Positions 22,300-33,959 are shown, counted from the stretch's first letter. The stretch: 64,000 bases of DNA from Philhelius pedissequus (GCA_910595825.1 OU343161.1:32906525-32970524); one strand, 5' to 3'. Notes: a model not told the origin generated them from the letters alone. Program-made: numbers and translations.

Positions 22300-24650
22300 A
22301 TTGCTTTAACAATTTTTTAAGCCAAAATTTTTCAAACAATTTTTTTTTGGAAATTAAATTTTTGTTTTAAGACTCAAAATTTCGAAAACGACTTATTGGA
22401 TTGGACCGTTAATGTTTAAAACCTGTTAAGAAATAAAATTATTTCTCCCAATTGGATGAACCGATTTAAATTAGTTTTTTCTTATGCAAATGCTCCCTAA
22501 GTGCTAATAAATTTTTTTTTGAAAAATCGATTTTTCAAAAACCAGTCAGTGATTTTTTTTGAAATTAAAATTTTGTATGTATATTAATAATGTCTTTATT
22601 GTGTTTCAATTTTTTTTTCTAAAAATGTTTTCAAAATTTTGTTATTAATTAATTTATTGAAAAACCGCTCCAACGATATTTGATATCCATAGTTTCAAAT
22701 TCCATCTTTATTTTCCTTCAAACTATAACGAAAGCAATATAAAAACACTTAATTATGTGGATTATCCATTTATTTCAACCTTATTATAGGTATTTCCTTG
22801 TCACTGTCTTTAAAAATGACATGAATCGTTTGTATGTAAATATATTGCACCTTTGTATATATGTTTAGATATTAATAGTACTATCATGACGACGAAATTC
22901 ATCCAGCCTGCAATAAGTTCTACTACTCATCATGGATTCCACTACCAAATCGAAGGTTAGGTAGTGTTGGTGTGTTATGAAAATGCGTATGAAGAGAAAT
23001 AGTGTGATAATAAATTGATGAGAGAACTATATACAAAATATATAATAAGTTAGATGAGAAAAGGAAAACAATTTATTTCATAGGTTTTTTTTGTTTTTTT
23101 TTGTATAAGGATTTTTTTGTTGAGTAGGAGCCGGTTGTGTGAGTGTGTTTTTTTTCTACGGGCAGATAGAATGAAAATTTTTTGATGGCTGTAGGGAATA
23201 TTTAAATATTCAGGTATACACTTGTGTGCAACAGTCACTACTCAATAAAATATACTTTTTTACCAAATGAACAAACATGATAATAATTTAACAGTTAAAA
23301 TTTGAGATTTCTGTTAATCGTTGTGCAAAAAAAAATTGTTCTTGTTACAAAATTTTTTTTATTTTATATTAATATTTTTTTGGATTTTGAAAAAAAAAAT
23401 AATTTTTTTGAAAATTCAGATTTGATAAGTAATTTCGTAAAAAATCGAGTTGACGACTTTTCAAATAAGAATTGTTTATTAATAGGTATTTTATATTTTT
23501 TCAATTCGTTTTTTACTTTTTTTTTATTTAAATGAGTATTCAACAATATATATAAACATATGAAAATATTATTTAAAAAAATTCTCAAAACATTTAATAT
23601 TAATTTGCAAAATATTGTTTTTTTTTTTTCAAAATCCAAAAAATAAAATAAAATTTAATAACAAATTTTTTTTTTGAAAATTCTGGGAGCCGTTTTTGAG
23701 AAATACATTTTTTTCTTAACAGTATTTGACATTTGTATGGAGTTACAGTTGTTTTTTTATTTTAGAAAAATAGTTTTTAACTATTCAAGATAATGTCTAA
23801 AAACTACTAAATACGAAGTTTCGAAAAAATCTTTTGAATCTTGAAAATTTTGAATTTTCAAAAAAAAAAAAATTTCCAAAATAATTTGTTTTGAAAAATT
23901 TTGGTATACAAAAGTGTTTAAGCTTTCTAGGAGCTTCTGCGTAAAAAATTTAAAAAAAAAATCAGAATAACCGTTTCCGAGAAAATTGAAAACCAAAAAA
24001 AAAAAGGTTCAACTAGAGGTACCAAAAAAACGATTTTTTCAAAACAAAAAATTATTAAAAGGTACACTTTCCCTTCATTAATGAACTCATTTTTTTTTTT
24101 ATAAAAATCGTTGAAGCCGTTTTGGAGAAAAATAAGATTTTTGTTTTTGGCCAAACAAAATATATGGGAGCTACTGTTATTTGTCGCCTTAAAGAATGAA
24201 AAACCGTGTGGGCATATTACCGAAAAAAACAATATGTACCAAGATTGAAGACAATCTATCAAAGCGTTTAGGCTGTAGACTCGAGGACAGACAGCCGGAA
24301 TTAGGGCACCCACTTTTTGGTGTTCTCTATTTTCGTAATGCCATGTTTGATTGTTAGAAAAAAAAATGTTTGAGAAAAATAATATTTACCTTTTTGGTCA
24401 AAAAGAAAGTTTGGCAGGTACCTAGGTTGGTACGTCTTAAAAAAGCTGATAAAAAAACTGGGGACATGTTTATGAAAAAACGTTTAGGCTGTAAACTCGA
24501 GGACAGTCAGACAGAGAGACGGAATTGCGGACCTATTTTTTCGTCTTCGCTATCATCGTAATGTCAAGTTTGATCAAAATCTCGAGTTCGATTTTTTTCG
24601 AATCCATAACTGGTAATACAGTACCTACATTTATAACATCGCTAGTCAAA
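22300..24650 (-). repeat. AT-rich block of degenerate Rep-A copies
   Basis: There is no gene. Recurrent blocks (GCCGTTTTTGAGAAA-like, GTTTAGGCTGTAGACTCGAG at 24265 and GTTTAGGCTGTAAACTCGAG at 24480, GACAGACAG seeds, TATCATCGTAATGTCA) match the interior and end of Rep-A on the minus strand. At least two overlapping copies are present. The many open frames here are AT-rich noise. Confidence 0.5.
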
Positions 24651-25432
24651 AAAAAAAATACTGCCTAGGTATACCTACTTTATTTCCTAATAAGACTGTC
24701 TGGAGAAAAAAATTAAATTATTCTCAATAGATATTATATTTGAAAAAGAACAAAAAGTACGTATGTATATACCTATTGTATGTAGGTGGGTATCTGGGTA
24801 CACATGTACCTACCTCAACAAAACATATTGAAATATCTCAACATTGCTTTGCTATTTTCGCAGTGAAAAGTGAAAAGTAGCAACGTTGCTACAATTCAAA
24901 ATCCTAAAATCCACCAAATATCTAAAATTTGAAAGAAAAATTTAAAATAAATTCAATAATAACCTATACATGCATGTATATCCATATACTTGATATAATT
25001 TATTTATACCCACCATATTTTGAAGGTTGCCATGGCAAAAACAGCTTATTCGGTTTTCTCCCTTACCCTCTATATTGTTGTCAGAACTAGTAAGCTTCGA
25101 CCGTCTCCCTTGCTTTTTTTCGTATTTGCCACCACATTTACTTCTTCCACATCAACAATTCACTATCAAGAAAAGAGAAACTAGCGCCCTCAACGACGGA
25201 ACTACTAGGTAAAAAATTCAGTCTCATAGTATAGGTTTCATATACAAAGGATATATTAAAGTTCTTAGCTCCAAGAGCAAGTTCAGACGATCCAGTCGTG
25301 CATTTTAGTTTTTTTTTATTTGCAAAAATTGTACGAATAAATATTTTTTTCTTTTTTTTTTTTCTTTAGAATTCAAAAACATAAAGCGTAACTCCATTTA
25401 TGTATTTCATTTTTATTTCTTTTTTACTACAG
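24651..25432. other. 5' flank of the hAT-like gene
   Basis: AT-rich. It carries a copy of the 30-bp core at about 25274-25306. A 61-codon plus-strand frame at 25027-25212 has no recognisable family. An upstream coding exon of the hAT-like gene may lie here, but I could not place it with a fitting phase. Confidence 0.35.
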
Positions 25433-27600
25433 CCACCGAAAAAAGTACTAAAGAATGATCCTTCAACAAGAAAAATAACGGACTACTTTCGGTTAAAATT
25501 ATGTAAACAGACAACTGGATTAACGTCCACTTCGACATCTGTTTCGTCTTTAAAAACTTCCAAAACTGAGGAGCTATCAAACTCATCAGCATGTTACCCA
25601 GATATTGGATTCTTTATTAAAAAAACAACTCTAACGAAATGCGAAAAAGCTTTGTTACTTAAACAGCATTGGCTGCCAAGCGAAAATTATGAATTTCCAT
25701 CAATCAATATTAACAAGGAAAAAATAAAGCTAAAAAACTCGGACCTTCAAGACTTCAATAGTTGGTTGGTTTTATCCGACAAGGATAAGGGACTCTATTG
25801 CAAATATTGTGTTGTCTATAGTAAAGTTCATCGATCACTATCAAATTCTACACCGCTTGTAAAAGAACCATTTAGAGGCTTTGATAATATGGTTGGTGAG
25901 AATGGTGTTTTACTAAAACATGAACGAGATCAATACCACAAAGAGGCTGTATATTCTTTAACCAAAGAAGATGAGAGAGAATGCTTAGAACCAATTGTCG
26001 ACAAAATTATTAGTTTCTATCGCCCATATTTTCCTTCGCTTAAGAGTATAAGCCATAATGTAGTGATAAATGCTTGCAAGGAAATAATTCAGGAAAGTAT
26101 TTTAACGAATGTCAAAAAAGCCAAATACTTCTCAATTTTATTTGATGAAATAACAGACAAAAATTTTAAGACGCATCTTTGCCTATCCTTCAGATATCTT
26201 CACAAAGGCAACATAATGGAAGATTTTCTTACATTCTGCAATATTAATAGAAATCTTCTAGGCAACAAAGAGAAGAGTTATGAGGAGCGTGTGGTTGGCA
26301 AGGCTTTGGCAAATTCAGTAGAAGACATGTGTAAAAAATTTGACATTAATTTAGACTTTTGTGTCGGAATTGATATTGACAGTTGCTCGGTTATGACTCT
26401 AAGTACGAAAAAGGCCGTTGTTCAGGAACTGTCCAAAATAGCAAAACATGCCAAACGTTCCCCATCCAGCAATTATATTCTTAATAACTCGTTAGCGCTA
26501 GCTTCTTGTCGTCATACTTCACTTATAATGAGCAAAGTTGTCGAATTCCTCAAATTACCACTTTTCCAAACACTTATACCACCTTCAATACATTCTATCT
26601 GGAATAATGATGTTCACAATGTTCATCAGCAATTTCAAGGAGACAATCTAATTCAAATCTGTAACATTTTAAAGATGATTTCTACCTTTCCCGAACACGG
26701 ACCTGCTAACCACGCGTGTTGTTTACTTCAGACACTGCTCAGTTTCGAGTTTATTATATCATCGATCTGCTTAAGAAACGTTTTAGGTAAGTATACTGAT
26801 TGAATAAACAAAATACATGTATGTACATTTCTTTTACTTTAGATATAACTTCTTTTTTGAGCAAATCAATGCAAAAGCAGACGACCGGAAGTCTTTTAAA
26901 AAGTGCTATTCGACTCTTAGATTTCACCAAGAAACTGCTAACAGACAAGAAGAAAAGTGCGTTAACAGATTTCCCACAAATATTTCAAGAGGCACATGAA
27001 TTAGCCATGATGCTGAATGTCGGGATATGTTGCTCCAAAATAGTGACAGAACAAATTGAGGGCTTTTACTGCACAAATGTTTATATTCCTCTGTTAGATT
27101 CAGTAATTAATGACTTAGAAGAACGAATACCTCCTGAAAGTATCGAGCTGTTTCGCCTTGGAGTTTTTCTGCCGCAAAAGAATTCTGATGATAACGATCT
27201 GGATTCTGTTAAAAATCTTGCTTCTACTTATGGGTCAATAATAGGCAATGCTACAAGTCAAGCTGTTAAAGACGAATATGTACTTTGGATTAACAAATGG
27301 AGGAAGCGTCAAGCTATTCCTGGAGCACGCAACGAAATTATCAACAAATGTGAGAGAGTAAATTATATAAAAATAAATACTTTCGTACATATACTTGTAA
27401 CTCTACCACTAAGTGTATTCAGAGAGCGGATGTCGTTTTCAAGTCGACATCTATTGAAAACTTGTTTGCGATCATCAAGAGCGGAAGACGCTATCCTTAG
27501 AGAGGAATACGATATCCTTACAGGGATGGCATTACTTCATTTTAATACAAATCTTGAAATCGATGTGAGAAATGTTATTGACCGTTTACAAGCAATGTAA
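25433..27600 (+). CDS. TTF zinc finger / DUF4371 / hAT-C-like protein
   Basis: Exons 25433-26786 and 26843-27600 join in phase (TTA G|GTAAGT ... TTTAG|AT), giving about 703 open codons. The first base is set at a likely acceptor (TTTTTTACTACAG|CC); if the frame instead starts at ATG 25400, eleven residues precede. Domains: a PIP-box-like TRKITDYF near the N-terminus; a TTF zinc finger (WLVLSDKDKGLYCKYC with a later H-x5-H); DUF4371 with FSILFDEITDKN and GIDIDSCSVM; and a hAT-type C-terminus (RMSFSSRHLLKTCLRSS, DILTGMALLHFN). The usual CxxH before the LNLAL-like motif is lost (ILNNSLALA) and the CxTRW motif is not seen, arguing against an active transposase. Relatives include ZMYM- and P52rIPK-like proteins. 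Host role unknown. Confidence 0.8.
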
Positions 27601-28557
27601 TTAATCCGTCAGAATTAGATTTAATGGTCCATAATTTTAGAACATTTAGTACGATGTCAATGTATGTTTGTAGATTAGATTACATTAGATTAGATTTGTT
27701 TATTTTTTTTTATTTTATCGGACTAGACCATCATTTGCCATCTGCCGGATATCACATTTCATAAAATAAAAATAAAAAAATGAAAAACAAGCGATAATTA
27801 GATATAATTAGACAAATTATTTGCTAATGAGGAAATAACTTTATATGGTAAAAGTGTATAAACATACAAACTTATAGGTTTTGTACTACATATTGTTTTA
27901 GTGAATATAACTTTTTAAAAATTGTAAGTTGTAACTCGTATGTTGACAGAATATACAGATTGATTCGTATAAGATGTGACAAAAAGCTAGGGCGTGTAGG
28001 TTGGACTTAGACAAGAAAAAAATCGTATGGGAGGGGGGTCTATTTCCCCCTGTTTTGCCGGGAGGGCAATTTTCTAAAAATTTGACTTAAAACAGAAAAA
28101 AAATTATTGAAAAACAACGGTATAACCTACAATGACATGCTATACCTTTTTGGAAAGCCAGAAATCTCTTCTTTAATCTTCATTTTAAATTAAGTTGTGC
28201 TAGACAATAGTTTTTGAAACATTAATTTTCAAACTAGAAACTTTGAAAACATTTTTTTTAAATTTTAAATCAATTTTTTTTTTCAAAATTTCATGTAATT
28301 AAGTATAATTAATGGTTTCAAGATTCAATGCTCTTATTAATTTTTAATAAAAAAACAAAAAACCGGATGCTAAAATGTATCTTAGTTTTTGAGAAATTAA
28401 AACAAAATTAATACACTTTTTTTAATACAAAAAGCCTTAATAAACTATTAATATTTTTAATATCTGTTACATTTTAGACTATTGAAATAATAATTTTGTA
28501 TTGCCTACCATCCGGTTTTTAGCGAATAATAAAAAACATTGGTTTAACTAGATTTCC
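27601..28557. other. 3' flank of the hAT-like gene, AT-rich
   Basis: No gene recognised. A short tandem TAGATTAGATTACATTAGAT-type run lies near 27671-27700. The remainder is AT-rich and partly resembles Rep-A interior sequence. Confidence 0.4.
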
Positions 28558-29777
28558 CTTTCTATTTGAAATTATAGGCACAAGTTATGCATTCGTCGAA
28601 AAAAAAAGTAGTCAGATAACAATCACACATGACATTACGATGATAGCAAAGACGAAAAAAGATGGTCTAAAAATTCTGTCAGTCTGTCTGTATGTATGCC
28701 CAAACGGTTGGGCTGAATTGCTTCAAACTTGGTATATAGAGTCTTTTAGGTATTGTACAGAAAGGAAATTGAAATTTTTTGGCTCAAAAAATAACGGTAC
28801 CTGCCATATAACCGTTACGTTCAAACCTATTTTTCTCGGAAACGGCTGTAACGATTTTAATAAAAAAAATCGGTGTGGGTTTTAAGCTACGACCGATCAT
28901 ATAGTTGACAAAAAAATAGAAAAATGTCTAAAAACAGTACTTTCCATAGGACCGTTTTTTTTTTGCTTTCGACTATCGCATAAATGGCTTAACCGATTCT
29001 TTCGAAATTTCACAAAAATATAGGTTTAGGTTGCCCAAATTATACGGCCTACTAATATTTAAATTAATTATTCGAAAACTTTAGCTCATTAAATTTTTTT
29101 CAAAAATTATATTTATTTGTATATTCTGAATACCTATGAATATGCGTTTTTGAATTTTTTTTTAATATTTTCAGAAAGTTAAAAAAAAACTTTTTTTTCT
29201 CAAAAACAGACAGATTTAAAAAATTTTTTTTTCATAAATTCAAATTTGTCCAAGAAATAAAATGGCGTACTTTTTTTTCAGCTCAAATTAGTTTAAGTAT
29301 TTATTTCAGAATTTTGATTTATTTGTTCTTTAATTAAACAGATTTAATCTTTTGTTTTTAAGTTTATATTATTAAATATTTAATATTGTCATACCAATTT
29401 ATTTTAGAATAAAATTAATGAAATTTTGTATATGCATATACAAAATTGAGTTAAAAATGACTTTAAAAATATATTTAGATTTTTAATAGAAATCTTTTGC
29501 ATACGATGTGATCGAACATAAGAGCAAGTTCGTGTGATCCAGTCGTGCATTTTATTTTATTTTGTTTCCTCTTTTCTTGCATATGTCGACGCAGATGAAG
29601 ATGAAGATACATGTAAAGCCTCCTATATTCGGTTAATTGGGATTGTATTTTTGCACTAAAGTTGTGAAATCCCGAGTCTTAGAAAAATGTCCTACGTTAA
29701 GCCATCAAGAAAAAAAATGTTCACAATGCTAATGAAGATAGTCATAATGATTCCAAAATTACTAGAATTAAAATCTA
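28558..29777 (+). mobile_element. Rep-A dispersed repeat, longest copy
   Basis: It starts AAATTATAGGCACAAGTTAT and passes AAGATGGTCTAAAAATTCTG and a GTCAGTCTGTCTGTATG seed. It then has the AACGGT, CCGTTACGTTCAAACC and ACTTTCCATAGGACCG blocks, and near its end the 30-bp core GAGCAAGTTCGTGTGATCCA (29522). About 1 kb or more, non-coding. From 28822 on it is the inner part of the right inverted arm. Confidence 0.65.
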
Positions 29778-31040
29778 ACGGGTTATGCATTTTGCGGTTT
29801 CAAAAGTAAACGTAAATAAAACACATATAAGATATTTTGATATTTCTTTTTTCTTATAAAGCTTGAACGTTGACATTATGTGTGAAACACTACATCATTT
29901 ATATGACCACCACGCGAATTGTTGCTAGCAACGATTCTTTTGAGGTAATTTTCGATCACTTTTGACACATATTGGGCGGTATCTCAGCCATAACTTGACG
30001 AATGTTGGTTTTCAGGTGATCAAGAGTTAAGAGTTTATCTGCATAAACACGGTCTTTCGCGTAACCCTATAAAAAAAAAAGTCCAGCGTGTCAAATCGCA
30101 TGAACTTGGTGGCCAGTTGATATCGCCACGACGAGATATTATGCGGCCAGGAAATGTCTCTTGCAATAAAGCCATATTCGCTCGATTTGTGTTACATGTC
30201 ATAGTGTCTTGTTGAAACCACATATTTTCCAAGTCGTATTCTTCAATAGCAGGCAAAAAAAAGTCTGTTATCATATGACCATAACGCTCCGAATTGACGG
30301 TGAAAGTCATTCCATCGTGGTTTCAAAGAAGTAAGGTCCAATCACACCTCCGGACCCAAGAGCGCCACAAACAGCGACTTTTGTGGATGTAATGGCCGCT
30401 CTTCAATTACTTGAGGATTCTCAGAACCCCAAATATGACAATTTCGTTTATCAACATAACCACCTAGTGAGAAATGTGCTTCTTCGCTGAAGAAAATTTT
30501 GTTCGAAAAATCGCCGTCCACCGCCTGTTATTCAAGCATCCATTCGAAGTATCTACGAATTTGTGAATGGTCAGCTGGCTTCTGTTGTTGTGTGAGCTGG
30601 ACTTTATATGGATGTAGGTGTAGATCCAAATGTAAAATACGCCATAATGTGCCGTAAGACAGTCCTAGTTCCTAAGAACCACATTCGGGCCTTCGGCAAC
30701 ACTTTCATTTACAGCAGCGATATTTTCAGTGGCGAACGAAACGATGATGCACATGCCTTACAATATCTGTAACCAATCCAGTCTCTTCAAATTTCTTCAC
30801 AATTTTGCCAACTGCTTGCGTAGTTGGACGATTATTTCAACCATAATCTCCTCTTAAACCACGATATGTGGCTGTGGCGGAATCACCATTTTTGTAGTAG
30901 GTTTTAACAATTTTTATGCGTTGTGCGATAGTTAAGCGATCCATTTTCGTAAATGTCAGACCTTAAACTGAAGAGAAAGTTGGTTTAACAATTTAGTTTG
31001 ACAGGTGTCCAGTTCCAGCCCTATACTTTTGAAACCGCAA
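28822..31040 (-). repeat. Right arm of the ~2.15 kb inverted duplication
   Basis: It is the reverse complement of 19903-22055, containing Mar-4 and the same flank (TTACTAGAATTAAAATCTAA before the mariner end at 29778). It lacks the palindromic extra half present at 21896-21916. Confidence 0.8.
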
Positions 31041-31054
31041 AATGTATAACCCTT
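29778..31054 (-). mobile_element. Mariner-superfamily element Mar-4
   Basis: The left end ACGGGTTATGCATTTTGCGG follows TA (29776-29777); the right end TATAACCCTT precedes TA (31055-31056). Length 1277 bp. It shares deletions with Mar-3 in the 5' half of the transposase but resembles Mar-1/Mar-2 in the middle. Confidence 0.9.
29876..30944 (-). pseudogene. Mar-4 transposase, broken
   Basis: It starts MDRLTIAQRIKIVKTYYKNG on the minus strand, then frameshifts at the two deletions shared with Mar-3 and has the shared TAA at about 30532. The catalytic block reads FSEEAHF (Glu). A long frame 30310-30035 covers WFQQD and the third block, with an insertion in the T run near 30070. It is non-functional. 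Confidence 0.85.
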
Positions 31055-31055
31055 T

Positions 31056-31240
31056 ATATGAATAAAAAAAGATAAACAATTCATCGTTAAATTTAAAATG
31101 GCGACTAAAAATCCAGCAGCGTTTTTCCAAAAACCGAGATTTAGACTACTTATGACCCCCCCTAACGCACTGTCAAAGAAAATTGTACGAATTCATTTTT
31201 TCTATTTCAGCCCTTTTCTTTACAACCCGGCTGGACTATA
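31056..31240. mobile_element. Half copy of foldback family F2
   Basis: ATGAATAAAAAAAGATAAAC through AAATGGCGACTAAAAATCCA to AACCCGGCTGGACTATA matches 41485-41650 in the same orientation. Only one arm of the foldback is present. Confidence 0.7.
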
Positions 31241-31751
31241 GATCCTATTAGGATGATTGTCAAAAGCTGTTTTTATGTATGTATTTAAGCACTTGAATGA
31301 TTCTTTTTAGATGAGACCAAAACTGTTCAAAATCTAACAACCTTCCAAATTTTATCTGGTGGAAAATTCCCAAAATGTGGTAAGCAAGATGGGGTAATCT
31401 GGTGTATACCTACAGTACAAGTAAGAATGATAGATAGTGACCCCGCTTTATGATATAAGGCTAGCAGCTGGCAATAACTATTGATAATAAAAAAAACACA
31501 TTTTGTTCGCTGTCTTCTAAATTCAAATCACAGTTTTACAAGTAATATTAAGGCAATTTCCAAAATGTAGACTGTTCGAAGCTAATCTAATTTTCAAATT
31601 GAAGAACATATTATAAGTCTAATTTAACGTTTTTCACCAAATTCAAACTAAACTAGATGACAGACTTACTTTTAATCATTAAGAACTCCCAAATCTGTCA
31701 AATTACTCCGACATTTCTTGAAACATTATTTAGTTGTAGCACAGTATTATA
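31241..31751. other. Intergenic
   Basis: Nothing recognised; AT-rich without long frames. Confidence 0.4.
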
Positions 31752-32347
31752 ACGGGTGATTTTTTTGCTACATGGTTTTTGACGTTTATATTTTTGACAG
31801 ATCACACATGACAAATTCCACGAACATTTGACATTTCGATTCAGTATTGTTTGCCATTTCATCATGAACAGACTTACGCCTGAACAACGTTTGCAAATTA
31901 TTGAAATTTATTATCAAAATTCGTGGTCTGTGAAAAATGTGTTTCGCAAGCTACGTTCGTTTTATGGTGAGCAGTTGATCTCACGTTTTGGCGCAGTCAA
32001 TTGGCCACCAAGATCATGTGATTTGACCCCGTTAGACTAATTTTTGAGGGGGTATGTTAAGTCTATTGTCTATGGGGACAAGCCAAACACGATTGCTGCC
32101 TTGGAAGCCAACATTGAACGCGTCATTGGTGAGATTCCGGCCGAAATGTGTGAAAAAGTTTGCCAAAATTGGACCTTCAGAATGGACCACCTGAAGCGTA
32201 GCCGCGGGCAACATTTAAGTGAAATTATTTTTAAAAAGTAAATGGCAGAAATTGGTTTATCGATCCAAATAAAAATTTCATTCACTTTTTACAAGTTTCT
32301 GTATTTTTTTGAATTTTCAAAAACCAAGCTCTTAAAAAATCACCTTT
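31752..32347 (+). mobile_element. Second mariner-superfamily family, internally deleted copy
   Basis: Ends ACGGGTGATTTTTT and inverted AAAGGTGATTTTTT are flanked by TA (31750-31751, 32348-32349). Only the first ~40 transposase residues (MNRLTPEQRLQIIEIYYQNS) and the last ~90 (WPPRSCDLTPLD to RSRGQHLSEIIF) remain, joined by an internal deletion at about 31978, plus one in-frame TAA in the third catalytic block. 596 bp, so non-autonomous. Confidence 0.88.
31864..32241 (+). pseudogene. Remnant transposase of second mariner family
   Basis: The N-terminal helix-turn-helix part is fused by deletion to the C-terminal third. The stop at 32038-32040 falls just after CDLTPLD. It lacks the first two catalytic acids, so it is dead. 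Confidence 0.85.
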
Positions 32348-32408
32348 TATATTTTTTTTTTATTAATAACAAAATTCAAACAGAAATAGGGTTTTTATAA
32401 ATCATTTC

Positions 32409-32414
32409 TTTATT
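32409..32414 (-). terminator. Polyadenylation signal of Mtn-1
   Basis: AATAAA on the minus strand, about 70 bp past the Mtn-1 stop codon. Confidence 0.6.
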
Positions 32415-32482
32415 GATCGATTTCTATAAAATAAACTTCCTTCAGACTGAGATTACTCTTAAAGTCCCTTACTCCGACAGTT

Positions 32483-32695
32483 TCACTTACAGCACTTTCC
32501 TTCGGCTCCAGCTGTCTTGCAAGCACATTTGCATGCTTCAGAACAACCACAAGATGCACCACATTTAGCACTGGTACACTTGCAATCTTTAAAGAAAATG
32601 AAAATATTGAATAAAATTAAGAATGGTTACCCGCATATAAATATTTAAATATCTTAAACTGTGGTTTTACCTTTACAACAATCTTTGCAAGGCAT
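32483..32695 (-). CDS. Metallothionein, MtnB-like (Mtn-1)
   Basis: Exon 1 is 32695-32671 and exon 2 is 32586-32483, with an 84-bp GT-AG intron (32670-32587). The protein has 42 residues: MPCKDCCKDCKC, then CGASCGCSEACKCACK, ending EGKCCK. Thirteen Cys occur in CxC, CC and CxxC spacing, with many Lys and no aromatic residues, as in metallothioneins. The short first exon coding about eight residues and the Cys layout match the MtnB-type genes of flies. The protein buffers and detoxifies Cu, Cd and Zn in the cytosol. Mtn-2 lies 3.8 kb away on the other strand and differs at only a few residues. TATA and a metal-response element lie upstream. Confidence 0.93.
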
Positions 32696-32790
32696 CTTTA
32701 TTATTGGTATCTTTTTTGTTTTTAGATAAAGCTTCTATAACTTCTTACAACAAAATGTTCACTGATGAAACGATCACAGTGTAGGGCCTA

Positions 32791-32797
32791 TTTTATA
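32791..32797 (-). promoter_or_regulatory. TATA box of Mtn-1
   Basis: TATAAAA on the minus strand, 96 bp upstream of the start codon. Confidence 0.7.
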
Positions 32798-32829
32798 AGA
32801 ATCTTATGACCAAAAAAAATCTTAGTGAA

Positions 32830-32836
32830 GTGCGCA
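32830..32836 (-). promoter_or_regulatory. Metal-response element of Mtn-1
   Basis: TGCGCAC on the minus strand matches the MTF-1 core TGCRCNC and sits 33 bp upstream of the TATA box. MTF-1 drives metal induction of fly metallothionein genes. Confidence 0.65.
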
Positions 32837-32837
32837 A

Positions 32838-33959
32838 TTTCGCACTGCAAATAATTTATTTTAAATATATTTTGTTTACAAAACAAAACGTTTTTTTTCA
32901 AGTTTTTTTTGTTTTTTGTTTTTAGATAAGATTAAGTGATTAATGATTATTTGATGTACTTTGTGTTTTTAAATTGATAATTGATATTGTTGTTAGGGGG
33001 AGCTTTTAAAATGACATGAGCGTTTTGTCGAAAAATTTGCTAGACTGCAGAGCACGGTTAATCGGGCTAAGTCGAATAACAACAAGATTACTTATACTGA
33101 TCTTACATAGGTTGTATAGATTGCCTACATGATAACTTTTGCTTAAAGGCATTGTCGAAATGCGATTTAGGGATGACATCATATCTGAAGGTCTTTAGAA
33201 AACTCCAGGCAAAGTCTATAGTAGTATAAGTTCTACACGATTTACCTTTCGATTACCGTAGAACTTTCAAGAAAGCGAAAGCAAGCTCTGATTTAATTTT
33301 AGAAAGAAGCGTTCGACATTGTTATGCTTTTTCTCGAAGATGAGATAAGCTAGTCGTTGTCCAAAAAATTAAATTTGGGTTTTAGAAGTCTAGAATTCTG
33401 TCCAATTAAATTTTTAATGTAATAATTTTGGTGTCCTAAAGCATGTGTCATAGATATATATAATTATGGAACGCATTAGTATAATGACAACCACCTAAGG
33501 AAATTTGAACTAATTTGAAATAGATAGCTATCCGACAATAAATGTATAGGACAGCTGACTGTTAAATATTAAATTCGTTAGGTATGAGTTTTGCTCTGGT
33601 TTTTTGACAGCTTTCATCTAACCTATCTGGTTCGTTCACAAATATACACGTATAGTTGGTATCTAAAATAGGTTTACCAGCTCTAAAATTTAAAGAGCCT
33701 AACGATTTTAAAAAAGAAGAAATAATAAAAAAAAAAAACAAAGAAGTATTTAACTCATATACATTCTATATATATACAATTTTATTAAGCTCAAAGCTTT
33801 TACATAGTGGTATTTGCAAATAATTAATGCTTAAGTCTAACAATACATATCTGCGAGAACAGAAGGGGATCTGCTTCGTTAAATTGTTGGTATTATACAT
33901 TTTTTTAATAAAAGGTATCTTAGGTATTACATAGGTTTCTTTTTATAAAAATTGAGTTT
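32838..33959. other. Spacer between Mtn-1 promoter and LINE remnant
   Basis: AT-rich with no gene. Contains an A-rich run at about 33729-33740 and no recognised repeat. Confidence 0.4.

Noticed and set aside
25027..25212. 61-codon frame as first exon of the hAT-like gene
   Set aside because: Its possible donor (CTACTAG|GTAAAA) is in a phase that does not fit the acceptor at 25432, and the peptide has no family signature.
27601..28557. Terminal inverted repeats directly flanking the hAT-like gene
   Set aside because: I compared the immediate flanks for short inverted ends with 8-bp duplications and saw none; only the large distant arms match.
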